Made by a program: the position numbers and the translations under genes
DNA from: Agapetus fuscipes
Lineage: Eukaryota > Arthropoda > Insecta > Trichoptera > Glossosomatidae
Length of the DNA stretch: 64,000 nucleotides
Assembly (NCBI GenBank): GCA_951799405.1
Contig: OX637354.1
Span: forward strand, 434,001 to 498,000
Reading direction: 5' to 3'
Part shown: in pieces, positions 9,401 through 16,525 of the stretch
Numbering within the stretch: the stretch's first letter is position 1
Layout: each line of letters opens with the position of its first letter
Notes under the pieces: model-generated
What the model saw: the letters and a program-made list of their open reading frames with translations, nothing else
The model's database searches: none
What the model was told of the DNA's origin: nothing

Positions 9401-11289
9401 TTTGATTGACGTATCAAATTTGATTGTTTAATTCTGGTAAGGACCTCGGTTAAATATTTCTCAGAAGTGGGTTATAATATGATGGAATTCGAACAGGAAA
9501 GATGATGTAGATCAGCTGGTTTACGTATATGCGACCAATTTTTTGATTTGTTGGGAGAAATCACACTTAATTTTGATTTTTGTCTGATTGGAGTTTGGTG
9601 CAACTGGCTCTTAATGAAGTCTTCACTTATTCGAGATAGGAAAAATCGCAAAAAACAGGCGGCTGACGATGGATTAGAGAATGTTGGTACACAATGGCAT
9701 ATTGTTACCGACATGATGAATGGAAGTGAGACATGAACTACGAGTGATAGTGAAATGAGTAAAGGATGAACGGTGGAAATAAAACACTTGAGGAGTATCA
9801 CAGAAAAATCTTTAAGAGATAGAGTTAGAAATAAAAGGTGAAAGACAACAAATGCAAGTTGAAAAAAGGTTGTCAAATTAAAATACATTATAATGTGATG
9901 AGATGGTTTGGCGAAAGAATTTATGATGAAAGAGTTGCAAAGTTCGATGTTACTGAAGCTCATAATGTGCCTGACAGGAAAACTGAAGAAAGTATGTAGA
10001 TTATGCTGACCTCAACAGGCTTGAAGAAGTGCACCTTGGTGAGAGAGTGCAGATAGGAGTGAGAGTCGCTGAGCTGGCAGAGCACCAGGCGTGGACGCCG
10101 CAGGTCTATGGCAGCCATGCCTACCTCTCCTCGTGCTGCACCACGACCTTCTGATATAGCTGTCAACAAACATAACCTCAACAGGCTGGAAGAAGTGCAC
10201 CTTGGTGAGAGAGTGCAGATAGGAGTGAGAGTCGCTGAGCTGGCAGAGCACCAGGCGTGGACGCCGCAGGTCTATGGCAGCCATGCCTACCTCTCCTCGT
10301 GCTGCACCACGACCTTCTGATATAGCTGTCAACAAACATAACCTCAACAGGCTGGAAGAAGTGCACCTTGGTGAGAGAGTGCAGATAGGAGTGAGAGTCG
10401 CTGAGCTGGCAGAGCACCAGGCGTGGACGCCGCAGGTCTATGGCAGCCATGCCTACCTCTCCTCGTGCTGCACCACGACCTTCTGATATAGCTGTCAACA
10501 AACATAACTTCAACAGGCTGGAAGAAGTGCACCTTGGTGAGAGAGTGCAGATAGGAGTGAGAGTCGCTAAGCTGGCAGAGCACCAGGCGTGGACGCCGCA
10601 GGTCTATGGCAGCCATGCCTACCTCTCCTCGTGCTGCACCACGACCTTCTGATATAGCTGTCAACAAACATAACTTCAACAGGCTGGAAGAAGTGAACCT
10701 TGGTGAGAGAGTGCAGATAGGAATGCGAGTCGCTGAGCTGGCGGAGAGAAGACAGTATGTCCCCCTTGGTGCTTATTTGGCGTATCTGTTATTTGATTCA
10801 AAGAAGACCTTTCCATTGAGAATCACATTCTACACAATCTGATAAAAAAAGTAAATAAATCAATTTCCCGTTTTTATAAGACGCATTCGTTCAACCCACA
10901 TACAATGATACAAACATTGATCATATCAGAAAGATGACCTACTAGGTCGAAAACGTTCGTAATTTGTTTAAAGATTTTAATCTTTTTAAATAAATTTACC
11001 CGTGAAAATAAACAGTGTTTTTTAATTCATCAAAAAAATTAAATTGATCATATCCATCAGGGACAGAAGACAAACAAGCACTTAGGGGACGATGCTACCA
11101 CCTCACCGGTTATCTCATATTTTTGGGACATCTCAGAACCAGCCAAAAAATAAACAACCCTATTTTACCACAGCATCCGGATAAAGTATTGTCTTGAAAA
11201 CACTTACCAAGGATGATGCAGGATTCGTTGGATGTCAGATTGCTGGGGGTAGAGCAAGGAGTTGTGTGAGATCTACTGTCACTTATCAT
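323..11289 (-). CDS. MSH4: MSH4, MutS homologue 4 (5' part of gene, 11 coding exons)
   Basis: MSH4 pairs with MSH5 to form a meiotic clamp that stabilises recombination intermediates and promotes crossovers in the nucleus; unlike MSH2/3/6 it does not repair mismatches. Eleven exons can be joined with compatible phases into 574 codons that follow the family order: connector domain (about residues 28-181), core and clamp domains (182-540), and the start of the ATPase domain with Walker A GPNMGGKT at 553-560. Exons are 11208-11289, 10011-10159, 9151-9341, 8129-8250, 7082-7314, 4920-5114, 4004-4327, 2498-2601, 1766-1868, 831-947 and 323-424. The long variable N-terminus of vertebrate MSH4 is nearly absent. 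There is no mismatch-recognition domain I, as expected for MSH4. Walker B and the C-terminus lie off the left edge. No stop or frameshift was found, so it looks functional, apart from exon duplications described separately. Confidence 0.93.
831..947 (-). CDS. MSH4: MSH4 coding exon 10
   Basis: Thirty-nine codons, [20 protein letters not shown] to VVPNDV (residues 502-540). YVRP and the ATHPMLE stretch mark the approach to the ATPase domain. The acceptor is tgtcgtcag and the donor GTG|gtaagc. Confidence 0.92.
1114..1232 (-). mobile_element. MITE, AGCGCTATTC terminal-repeat family, partial
   Basis: Ends in gaatagcgct and contains the inner block cacagtacaccttatttttg, shared in reverse orientation with 26936-27118 and 33690-33782. 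Only one terminus is preserved. Confidence 0.7.
1766..1868 (-). CDS. MSH4: MSH4 coding exon 9
   Basis: Encodes [20 protein letters not shown] to LDVLLSLAQ (residues 467-501). The acceptor is tgttttaag and the donor CAG|gtgaat. The LDVLLSLA block is the conserved end of the MutS core lever. Confidence 0.92.
1895..2465 (-). mobile_element. LINE-B 3' end, degraded ORF2 C-terminus
   Basis: Minus-strand remnant of a LINE ORF2 C-terminal region with the CCCCTAGTGGAACGG 3' terminus and a (GTAACA)n tail on the right-hand side of its own strand. It is a diverged relative of the copies at 20997 and 23275. Located in the MSH4 intron between exons 8 and 9. Confidence 0.65.
2498..2601 (-). CDS. MSH4: MSH4 coding exon 8
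   Basis: Begins [19 protein letters not shown] and ends LTEILTMSN plus AC (residues 433-466 plus a split Thr). The acceptor is cttgtccag and the donor AC|gtaact. It joins exon 7 in phase 0 and exon 9 through the split codon. Confidence 0.88.
2657..2775. mobile_element. MITE, CGTCCCCTTAGTGCTTG family, partial
   Basis: Shares GATTCAAAGATGACC and CACATTCTACACAATCTGAG with the complete copies at 34466 and 53290. The right end is missing. Confidence 0.65.
2779..2945 (-). mobile_element. LINE-F fragment (CR1/L2-like ORF2 C-terminus)
   Basis: Same sequence as 12880-13050: on the minus strand it encodes the PVGVRAN-type C-terminal motif of CR1/L2-like ORF2, followed by a (TGA)n-rich tail. Confidence 0.6.
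2950..3385 (+). mobile_element. SINE-C with a 150-bp insertion
   Basis: A tRNA-like head (GTTATGGCCGAGGGATCAAG, then B box GGTTCGATCCCCGC) resembles a class II (Leu/Ser-type) tRNA. The body ends GGCCAGGCAGAACAGG and CTCTTCACAAATATATT. The body is split by foreign DNA between about 3143 and 3297, flanked by repeats of TTAATTGATAATATT. Confidence 0.8.
3143..3297 (+). mobile_element. Short repeat with hammerhead-like hairpin
   Basis: Contains CTGAGGATGCC, a T-rich loop, GGCGAAAAC, then an A-rich stretch and AACAGTATATTT. A similar layout occurs at 10936-11035 and 40555-40650. It sits inside SINE-C. Confidence 0.45.
3633..3884 (+). mobile_element. SINE-C copy
   Basis: Head TGTTATGGCCGAGGGATCAA, B box region GGTTCAATTCCCGC, palindromic AT-rich middle (AATTAATAATTCATT and its near reverse) and the tail ending CTTCACAAATCTATT. 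It lies in the MSH4 intron between exons 7 and 8. Confidence 0.85.
3890..3977 (+). mobile_element. MITE right end, CGTCCCCTTAGTGCTTG family
   Basis: Ends AACAAGCACTACGGGAACG, the terminal repeat of the family. It abuts the GC-type donor of MSH4 exon 7. Confidence 0.7.
4004..4327 (-). CDS. MSH4: MSH4 coding exon 7, with GC donor
   Basis: One hundred and eight codons, [20 protein letters not shown] to LPPIFFQ (residues 325-432). It contains the clamp segments [13 protein letters not shown] and [13 protein letters not shown], typical of MSH4. The acceptor is ttttcattcag. The donor reads CAG|gcaaaa: the reading frame and homology end at this GC, so this looks like a GC-AG intron. A MITE end lies about 25 bases into the intron. 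Confidence 0.9.
4353..4640 (+). mobile_element. LINE-A 3' end
   Basis: Begins with the last ORF2 codons (GGTTGATCTGTAATGTTGGC) and continues into the 3'UTR with CCTTGACTCATAGGTTGGT and CACCCCTGTTTCAGGG. It begins only about 25 bp upstream (gene sense) of the exon 7 acceptor. Confidence 0.8.
4920..5114 (-). CDS. MSH4: MSH4 coding exon 6
   Basis: Sixty-five codons, [20 protein letters not shown] to WFSDVKK (residues 260-324), part of the MutS lever/core. The acceptor is atgtgtccag and the donor AAG|gtgcga, both phase 0. The [18 protein letters not shown] helix matches the family. Confidence 0.92.
5167..5594 (-). mobile_element. 5S rRNA-SINE-B dimeric SINE, copy 1
   Basis: On the minus strand a 117-nt 5S rRNA-like head (5594 to 5478) is followed after a short linker by the SINE-B tRNA-like head, its body (GGTTGAAAAATTCATAAACC, GAGAATTGGC) and a (TTA)n-type tail at 5167-5180. 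The same order and junction occur at two other loci. It lies in the MSH4 intron between exons 5 and 6. Confidence 0.88.
5478..5594 (-). ncRNA. 5S rRNA-derived SINE head, copy 1
   Basis: The minus strand reads GTCAACGACGTTACCATGTT, then GATCACCGAAGTTAAGCAAC, then GGATGGGTAACCGCT, and ends CACCGCGTGTCGTTGGC. This is nearly the full 5S rRNA length and matches its internal control region. Substitutions and direct fusion to SINE-B show that it is not a functional rRNA gene. Confidence 0.9.
6090..6345. mobile_element. Foldback-type element, partial
   Basis: Repeats of ATGACAAAACATCACT are followed by a SINE-A tail-like block (GTGCGAGTCTTTCGAGGACA to TTGCTCTTTATGTG). It has the same layout as the left half of the elements at 8290-8825 and 42150-42665, but no right arm is visible. 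Confidence 0.6.
6745..7005. repeat. Local direct repeats in MSH4 intron
   Basis: GTCTCTGCCTGGTAGTCGAT occurs near 6835 and 6978, and GGCCGCAT followed by CAAAACGCTCCAGG occurs near 6752 and 6890. The period is about 140 bp. No coding content was seen. Confidence 0.6.
7082..7314 (-). CDS. MSH4: MSH4 coding exon 5
   Basis: Encodes [14 protein letters not shown] through [13 protein letters not shown] to [10 protein letters not shown] (residues 182-259), the start of the MutS core. The acceptor is catctcctcag and the donor CAA|gtaaga. The two tandem units upstream (starts 7500 and 7686) repeat the acceptor and the first half of the exon without a stop, so splicing to either would add 62 or 124 codons in frame. 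Confidence 0.9.
7130..7707 (-). repeat. MSH4: 186-bp tandem triplication of MSH4 exon 5 start
   Basis: The acceptor-exon junction occurs at 7314, 7500 and 7686, an exact 186-bp period. Units 2 and 3 contain the intron end, the acceptor and the first part of the exon. They lack the RANI segment and diverge after GGVRTL. As 186 is a multiple of three and no stop is present, all three units form one open frame on the minus strand. Confidence 0.93.
7708..8128. other. MSH4 intron 4, no recognised feature
   Basis: The stretch includes a locally GC-richer part at about 7980-8100 (CAACCGCGCCCGGAGAGCGT) without a convincing open frame. I see no known repeat in it. Confidence 0.4.
8129..8250 (-). CDS. 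MSH4: MSH4 coding exon 4
   Basis: Encodes [19 protein letters not shown] and on to [10 protein letters not shown] (residues 141-181). The VLKYVEFIQ block is diagnostic for MSH4. The acceptor is ggtacttgtag and the donor ATAG|gtgagt. The split codon completes as Asp with exon 5. Confidence 0.93.
8290..8825. mobile_element. Foldback element with minisatellite arms and SINE-A tail core
   Basis: The left arm is a degenerate array of GACAAAACATCAC-like units. The right arm (8640-8815) is its reverse complement (GTTTTGTCATG units). Specific paired blocks include GTACCTAAAACAGAA on the left and TTCTGTTTTAGGTAC on the right. The core, 8470-8550, resembles the SINE-A 3' tail (GCGACTTCTTCGGGGATAAC). 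Confidence 0.75.
8846..9113 (+). mobile_element. LINE-A 3' end with (GATTA)n tail
   Basis: A near full-length LINE-A 3'UTR from TTCCTTGACTTATAGG through CACCCCTGTCTCAGGG to TTGCAACTTAGATTAGATTA. The pentanucleotide tail marks the 3' end. It is inserted in the MSH4 intron, 3' of exon 3. Confidence 0.85.
9151..9341 (-). CDS. MSH4: MSH4 coding exon 3
   Basis: Starts [10 protein letters not shown], includes [20 protein letters not shown] and ends QLQLMH plus two bases (residues 78-140). The acceptor is tccgtttag and the donor AA|gtaata. It matches the MSH4 connector segment that carries the conserved IQRKYF-type motif. A LINE-A fragment with a (GATTA)n tail ends 40 bases downstream of the donor. 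Confidence 0.92.
10011..10159 (-). CDS. MSH4: MSH4 coding exon 2 (copy nearest exon 3)
   Basis: 149 nt encoding [19 protein letters not shown] and on to KVHFFKPVE, the first strongly conserved MSH4 segment (residues 28-77). The acceptor is ttgttgacag and the donor GAG|gtcagc. It is the gene-distal member of a tandem array in which three more near-identical complete copies and one 3' partial copy lie upstream. This copy alone has gtcagc rather than gttatg at its donor. Confidence 0.85.
10177..10325 (-). CDS. MSH4: MSH4 exon 2, duplicate copy 2
   Basis: A second complete 149-nt copy of exon 2 with its own acceptor and a GAG|gttatg donor. Only 17 nt separate it from copy 1, too short for an intron, and the 166-nt unit breaks frame on read-through. 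It could therefore serve only as an alternative to copy 1, not in addition to it. Confidence 0.6.
10343..10491 (-). CDS. MSH4: MSH4 exon 2, duplicate copy 3
   Basis: Third complete copy of the 149-nt exon at the same 166-bp period, with the same acceptor. The coding sequence is intact. Confidence 0.6.
10509..10657 (-). CDS. MSH4: MSH4 exon 2, duplicate copy 4
   Basis: Fourth complete copy. It has a synonymous CTC to CTT change in the QLSDSH segment, and its donor reads GAA|gttatg. It is nearest to exon 1 among the complete copies. Confidence 0.6.
10675..10748 (-). pseudogene. MSH4: MSH4 exon 2, 3' partial copy 5
   Basis: Only the last half of exon 2 (from [15 protein letters not shown]) is present. 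Homology stops abruptly near 10748, with a pyrimidine-rich ctccgccag just before it, so the outer duplication breakpoint lies inside the exon. It lacks the 5' half of the exon. Confidence 0.7.
10780..11090. mobile_element. MITE (CGTCCCC family) interrupted by hammerhead-like repeat
   Basis: MITE blocks ATCACATTCTACACAATCTG and the right end AACAAGCACTTAGGGGACG flank a 100-bp insert (about 10930-11035) with AGATGACCTACTAGGTCGAAA and AAACAGTGTTTTTTAATT. It lies in MSH4 intron 1. Confidence 0.6.
11208..11289 (-). CDS. MSH4: MSH4 coding exon 1
   Basis: Twenty-seven codons plus one base, beginning [10 protein letters not shown] and ending SCIIL, then donor G|gtaagt. The split codon joins exon 2 to give the SCIILAISEGRG stretch that aligns with the start of conserved MSH4 sequence. 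The ATG at 11289-11287 is the first Met. A good acceptor (tttttatag) ends just 2 bases upstream, so an upstream 5'UTR or coding exon is possible. Confidence 0.8.
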
Positions 11290-11778
11290 ACCTATAAAAA
11301 CAATAGGTTACGAGTCAGGTAATAAGGCAGGGCTTCAGGATTATTGTGATTGGCTAAGGAACATAAAAGCAGCTGTCATTCTTTGTTTGGAAAAGTATCC
11401 TGAAACTATTTATAATCCAAGTCGTAAAGATGTAAAGCTATAAAAATATCCCTGATGACGGCGGGGTCTCATGGGGCTTAATTATAGTTGGATGCTTTTC
11501 CTTCCCTTACTCACTTCTCTCCCCCCATTCCTTTTCCTTCCTTACTGATGTTGTTGATAATTTGTTTTTTTGCTCCGCAGTATTGCTTTTTTTCACTTTT
11601 TCATTGTTTATCTGAGAATGACCTTTCGGAGAATTTTTGTCGCACAACGTAATTTTTGCAAACTTTGCTGGTTTTTTAATTATTTCAATTATGCTTTTTG
11701 TACCAAGATGAATCATATTAAAACTGTTTGTTTGCTATTTAAATTAAGTAAATAAAAAATAAAGATTAATTAACATAG
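11290..11778. other. Upstream flank of MSH4
   Basis: AT-rich sequence 5' of the first recognised MSH4 exon. It would hold the 5'UTR and promoter, but no core promoter motif can be assigned with confidence. Confidence 0.3.
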
Positions 11779-11818
11779 TCCGGTCGATAGCTCAGTTGGT
11801 AGAGTGCCAAGAAGTAAA
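11779..11818 (+). mobile_element. SINE-A head fragment
   Basis: CCGGTCGATAGCTCAGTTGG followed by TAGAGTGCC, ending abruptly. Only the A-box region remains. Confidence 0.7.
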
Positions 11819-12136
11819 CTGAACATATTGTTTTATTTACCTCGACTTCTTGAGGAGCCGCCGCGGTTTCTTGGCGGCAGAGCGAACCTCGGAGTGACAG
11901 TTTCTGCGTGGCTGGAAGTTGTCGCTATAGGACGAGACGAGGAGAGGAATCTTCGCTGGTCAGCTCCAGCAACACTGCCGGAGGACGTCACTGCTGGGCT
12001 AAGGAAGTAAACAAAGTCACACCAACACCGCGTCGCTGAGGAAGCCCATCCGATGCGGAGACGAAACGTACGGTAAATGTAGCATCTAGCAGCTATGGTA
12101 AAATATGTATCTCGGTGTTTAATGCTCTCAAAGAAG
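11819..12136. other. Unassigned GC-rich repeat-like block
   Basis: Contains CGTCGCTGAGGAAGCCCATC and GGAGACGAAACGTACGG, similar in layout to the hammerhead-like motif of other elements here. Its ends are not defined. Confidence 0.35.
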
Positions 12137-12692
12137 TTGCCCCATCTAATGTAATCTAATCTAAGTAGAAAGGATGTATTACATTTGAAATTCATATTAA
12201 ATGCATTTCTATAACCAGACACGAATCGTGCTTACACATTCATCATGTGGGCCTACAATATATAAAACCAAACCCCAAATGAGCATAGGCCCTGCAATTC
12301 TTGCCGACTTTCCCTGAAACAGGGGGGGGGGGGCATTGGGAAAGTGAAACATTTCTTGCAGTATGGGTGGTGAGCCTCATACCTTAAGGGTCACAAACAA
12401 TTCATTACAGTTAACTTTATAAAACAAATAAATTGAATAAAATTATAAAATTAAAATGTTTAGAGTATCTATAAAAGATGAAAATTCAAAATTTTAAAGC
12501 CTTTCAAATCAACCACAATATTTTCGGTCCTTCCATACTTCTTTCATTTCCTCCAGAGTCATAACCTTTTTCATACCAGCTCTCCTTTTATTATGACTCT
12601 GGATATGCCATTCATTCGCTATTTCAGGAATTTGATCCATCCATACCTTGCTCGGTCTTCCCCTATCACGACATCCATTTATTCTTGTTTTA
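12137..12692 (-). mobile_element. LINE-A 3' end with ORF2 remnant
   Basis: Reading on the minus strand, a damaged ORF2 C-terminus (12692 to 12493) precedes the 3'UTR (to 12137), which ends in the TTAGATTAGATTACATTAG tail. About 100 bp of unrelated AT-rich DNA lies between the two parts. Confidence 0.7.
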
Positions 12693-12741
12693 TACTGAAG
12701 TCAAGTTGTAAATCCATTTTGAGATTGAATAAGAGTTTTAG

Positions 12742-13233
12742 GCTTACACGGCCGGCTGATGATGCTGGAATGATGTTTTCCAGGATCTGTTGCCGTGGTC
12801 TGTGGGAGCTGGAGCTTTCGGACGTTTCGCCCATTTCTACAATGGGCTTCTTCAGCGTGAAGTATGATGGTGATGATGATGATGGATGATTTGTTTCCTG
12901 TGGCGCCATTAAAATGGTCCAGGATCATCTCAAGGGCGCCATGGCTTCTGGAGAAAAGCAGTGTCTTCAATCCCTTTCTGAAGGTGGTGGTAGGCTGGTT
13001 CGCGCGAACACCGACGGGCAAATTGTTCCAGGCAACCGGCCCGGCCACCGCAAAGCTCCTGTCTGCAAAATTTGATGTGTTCGCTCTTTTGGGCACTATG
13101 ACCTTGTTGACAGCAGTGAGGGCAGAGCGTAGTGGTCGTTTTGAAGGCTCATGGTGAAGATGATCTTGATGAGAACTGCAGCTCCCACAGACCACGGCAA
13201 CAGATCCCGGATATCATCACTCCAGCATCATTT
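12742..13233 (-). mobile_element. Element with inverted ends carrying LINE-F ORF2 C-terminus
   Basis: The two ends are inverted copies of a block containing GATCTGTTGCCGTGGTCTGT. In between, the minus strand encodes a CR1/L2-like ORF2 C-terminus ([19 protein letters not shown], then a FRKGLKTLLFS stretch). Near the left end the minus strand has CTGAAGAAGCCC and GGGCGAAACG, a hammerhead-like arrangement. Inverted ends plus such a motif recall Penelope-like elements, but no GIY-YIG or PLE RT is present. Confidence 0.6.
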
Positions 13234-13539
13234 TTAAGATTGTTTTGTTATTGAAGTTTACCGTTTTCTAGAAATGCGAGATGGCGGCATTGGAGGACCC
13301 ATATGTGAAGATGTCGACGCAACGGCTTCGCTGAAATCATCTTTTCTGCCGTCCAGAATGCCGGGAAAGCAATATTGGGGAGCCTTCATTTTTACCGGCA
13401 TTCCCAAAATGCTATTTTGAAGCTCAGGCCCCAATTGTCCTAAAATAGTGTAAAGCAAGTTTATTAAGGTCCTTTTTTTTTGTGCGGGAGACTCCCTAGA
13501 TTCTAAAGACTCTAAAGACACTTGTTGTAGTGCCGCAGA

Positions 13540-13896
13540 GGTGTACGAGCTTGGTCGTTGCTACAAAGCGCCAATACTCAAGCAAGACCCAGTTGCTGTA
13601 AGGCTGGATGGACCTTTGGTGACCGGTCATTGGTAAAGGTTTATGAATTTTTCAACCCAGCGAAGAGCACATTCGAAATATAAATGGTATTTTTTTGTGC
13701 TCCGCCGGGATCCGAATCCACAACCTTCCATTTACGAGTCCGAAGTGTTGCCACTACGGACTACGGACCGGTCCAAGGTGCCAACGACACGCGGTGTACC
13801 TGAGCGGTTACCCATCCAAGTACTGACCACGCCCAATGTTGCTTAACTTCGGTGATCTATGGGAACCGGTGCTTTCAACATGGTAACGTCGTTGAC
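13540..13896 (-). mobile_element. 5S rRNA-SINE-B dimeric SINE, copy 2
   Basis: On the minus strand the 5S-like head (13896 to 13780) is followed by SINE-B with the same junction as at 5478. No run of four T occurs on the transcribed strand across the whole dimer, so Pol III could in principle read through. The 3' tail is truncated near 13540. Confidence 0.9.
13780..13896 (-). ncRNA. 5S rRNA-derived SINE head, copy 2
   Basis: 117 nt, almost identical to the head at 5478-5594, with GATCACCGAAGTTAAGCAAC and CACCGCGTGTCGTTGGC. It is a pseudogene-like head within a SINE, not an rRNA gene. Confidence 0.9.
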
Positions 13897-14005
13897 TAAA
13901 CGTTTGTCCTGTTGCACCAACTTCCAATCAATATTTGATTGACACATCAAATTTGATTGCTTAATTCTGTTAAAGACCCCGGTTAAATATTTCTCGGAAG
14001 TGAGT

Positions 14006-14165
14006 AATTCTTCCTTGACTTATAGGTTGGTATGAGGCTGACCACCCATACTGTAAAAAAATGTTCACTTTGCCAATGTCACCCCTGTTTCAGGGAAAGT
14101 CGGCAAGAGTTAAAGGGCTTATGTTCATTTGAGATTGGGTTTTTATATTTTAGGTCCACATGCGG
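14006..14165 (+). mobile_element. LINE-A 3' end fragment
   Basis: TTCCTTGACTTATAGGTTGG to TCCACATGCGGCATGTGTGA of the LINE-A 3'UTR. The tail is replaced by another, inverted fragment. Confidence 0.75.
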
Positions 14166-14184
14166 CATGTGTGAGCGAGAAATG

Positions 14185-14300
14185 ATGTGTGTCTAATCTC
14201 ATCTAATGTCATCTAATCTAAGCTGCAAAGATATATATTATTTAAGATTTAAATTACATGCATTCCCACAAGCAGACATGTATAATTTCGCGCCAACACA
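14185..14300 (-). mobile_element. LINE-A 3' terminus fragment, inverted
   Basis: Starts with an (ATTAG)n-like tail (CTAATGTCATCTAATCTAAG) and runs into the 3'UTR end on the minus strand. Confidence 0.6.
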
Positions 14301-14312
14301 TGCCGCATGTAC

Positions 14313-14476
14313 TGTACTGTAACATACTGTAACTGTAACTGTAACTCTGTCGCCATTCCGCTAGGGGTGGCCAGAGCCTCTGCAGAGTTGCCTCCATTTT
14401 TTCCTATCCTGACATACCTCTTTCAATTCCTTCATATCCATCACCTTTTTCATGCATTTTCTTCTTTTACGCTCAC
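14313..14476 (-). mobile_element. LINE-B 3' end
   Basis: A (TAACTG)n tail is followed by TCGCCATTCCGCTAGGGGTG, the LINE-B 3' terminus. The minus strand carries the last ORF2 codons ending in the ELKEVCKD-like region, truncated near 14476, where a LINE-A 3'UTR fragment (to about 14660) begins. Confidence 0.7.
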
Positions 14477-15029
14477 TTACGCCCTACAATATAAAAACCC
14501 AATCTCAAATGAATATAAGCCCTGCAACTCTTGTCGTCCTTCCCTGAAACAGGGGTGACATTTGCAAAGTGAACCATTTTTTTACAGTCTGCTTGTGAGA
14601 ATGCATTTAATATGAATCTCAAATGATACATATCCTTGCAACTTTAACAACTACATAGATTAGGGTAATAATAATATGATGAATTTTGAACAGGAAAGAT
14701 GATGTACATCAGCTGATCTACGTATATGCAACCAAATTTTGGATTTGATAGGAGAAATTACACTCAATTTTGATTTATGTCTGATTGGAGATTGGTACAG
14801 GTACAACGGACCCTAAATGAATAGTTTTATGAGATAATGTGACCATAAAAACAAATATTTTATTGATTTTAGATTAGAGTTCGCAATGTTTGGGGGATAA
14901 ACGAGTGTGGTAGGTAGGTATCTATAATCTTTAATCTTAGTTGCAAAGATACTTATATTAACATTCAAAACTCATATCAAATGCATGCCCACAAACAGAC
15001 ACGTGTAAGTTCGCGCTTACAAATCGCTG

Positions 15030-15215
15030 CCTTAGTTCTTGTTTACTGTATAGACCATTCAGCTAATTTTCCATGAGCAATGTTTGCAAGTGTACTGGAC
15101 CAATGTGTCTTATGAAAACAGGAAATTAATTAAAAAAATATTTAAAACAACTCTCACATTATCGAGTTGTACGTTTTTTCTTAGCTCAGATTGTGTAGAA
15201 TTTGATTCTTAAGAC
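15030..15215. mobile_element. MITE (CGTCCCC family), partial
   Basis: Shares GTACTGGACCAATGTGTCTT and CAGATTGTGTAGAATTTGAT (inverted orientation) with 53290-53533. The ends are lost. Confidence 0.5.
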
Positions 15216-15374
15216 TACTGCATTAAAAAGTCACGTTTGACAGAATTGGTCTATACGGCAAACAAAAACTGGGGGAGCGAAATGCTGAATGTTAATATCA
15301 CTATTTTTTACAAAATGGGTGGTCAGCCTCATACAAACATATAAGTCAAGGAATATGGTATACAAGATAATTTG

Positions 15375-15710
15375 AGAATAAAAGTAGAGATACAAAAAAG
15401 CACGATGAAATGGTTCGGGCATCTTGAAAGAATATGTAGATGATGAACGACTAACGAAGAGAGTGTAAAGAGGAAATGTTAGAGGAAAACGTGAAATGGG
15501 AAAACCGAGGAAGGAATGGATAGACCAAATAGGTGAAATTGCGAAAGAATGGAACCTGCAGAGTGAGAATAAGAGAAGAGTAAGTATGAGGAAAGTAATA
15601 AATGTTAAGGAGGTAAAAGAGATATGCGAGGACAGAAAAAAGTGGAGAAACATCTGTGGAGAGACCGGCCACCCCTAGTGGAACGGTGTCAGGATACAGT
15701 AACATTAACA
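15375..15710 (+). mobile_element. LINE-B 3' end
   Basis: Broken plus-strand ORF2 C-terminus (GKPRKEWIDQIGEIAKEWN, then MRKVINVKEVKEICEDRKKW) ending GRPPL/ETGHP, with the 3' terminus CCCCTAGTGGAACGG and a (GTAACA)n tail. A reversed LINE-A scrap at 15298-15345 precedes it. Confidence 0.75.
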
Positions 15711-16525
15711 GAATAAATAAGGCTTTAAATGTAAATTAATTAATTCAAATACCTGTAACAACAAATTTATTTTTCATTTTTCGTTCAAAAAACGATTTAT
15801 TAATCCTCCCTCCTCGAGATACTTTGTGGTATTGATCTCCTTTCACAACATTCATGGCTGCCTATAAAATATTATTCAACTTTGAAGTAAACGAAAATAA
15901 AATGAAATAAGTTTGATACTCTTTTCCAAAATGTCTAAAGTTATAGTCGCCCGCTTTTTTTCAAAATAACGTTTATTTTCCATAAACAAATTTTCATGGC
16001 TACAATCGAATATATTTCTCAACCAGCTTACTTTTTTTATACCTAACTGTCTTTCATAAAATATTATTGCACTCTGACATCTGTTAATTTTACGTTAAAG
16101 CTTTTCTCCGTTGTATCGCAATACCGTAGAAACTTTTGTCATAAATGAATAGATGGCAGAGCTATTCAAATTTGAATTATTGTATCATCATGGTAGATTT
16201 TTTGTGGTATAGAATGAAAATGATTTTAATCATATTATAACTGATATTTGATATGGGAGAAATATGCGGTTTATTTTTTAGATTGAGGGCTCCTTACAAA
16301 TTAAATTCGTTTGAATTTTGATAAGAACTTGTTTACAGAAATTGTTCGCAGCTGGTTTTATTTGGATAGGTGGCGCAGAAGAGCAAAAGTATTTATTCCC
16401 TGAAAATGCTGAATGATATGAATGATTCCCATTTAAAAAGTATGGAGTTCAATCCCCGATGATGTAAAGAAAAAAGTCAGGGCATTTCATTTTTTTTAAG
16501 CCAAATATTAATTAAGCAAATTGAA
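15711..16525. other. AT-rich spacer
   Basis: AT-rich DNA with no gene, RNA or repeat that I recognise. Confidence 0.4.

Larger units (their letters stand above)
10011..10748. repeat. 166-bp tandem repeat of MSH4 exon 2 (4 full + 1 partial)
   Basis: Equivalent positions recur at 10010, 10176, 10342, 10508 and 10674, an exact 166-bp period. Copies differ by a few single bases. Each unit is one 149-nt exon plus a 17-nt linker carrying the acceptor. The near identity implies recent amplification or a local assembly error. Confidence 0.95.

Noticed and set aside
10012..10679. Separate small proteins of 111 codons on the minus strand
   Set aside because: They are read-throughs of adjacent MSH4 exon 2 copies that shift frame at each 166-bp unit.
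323..11289. MSH4 as a pseudogene
   Set aside because: All eleven exons are open, phases match, splice sites are present at every exon (one GC donor) and catalytic Walker A is intact.
13780..13896. Functional 5S rRNA gene
   Set aside because: It carries many substitutions and is fused directly to SINE-B without a terminator, as are the other two copies.
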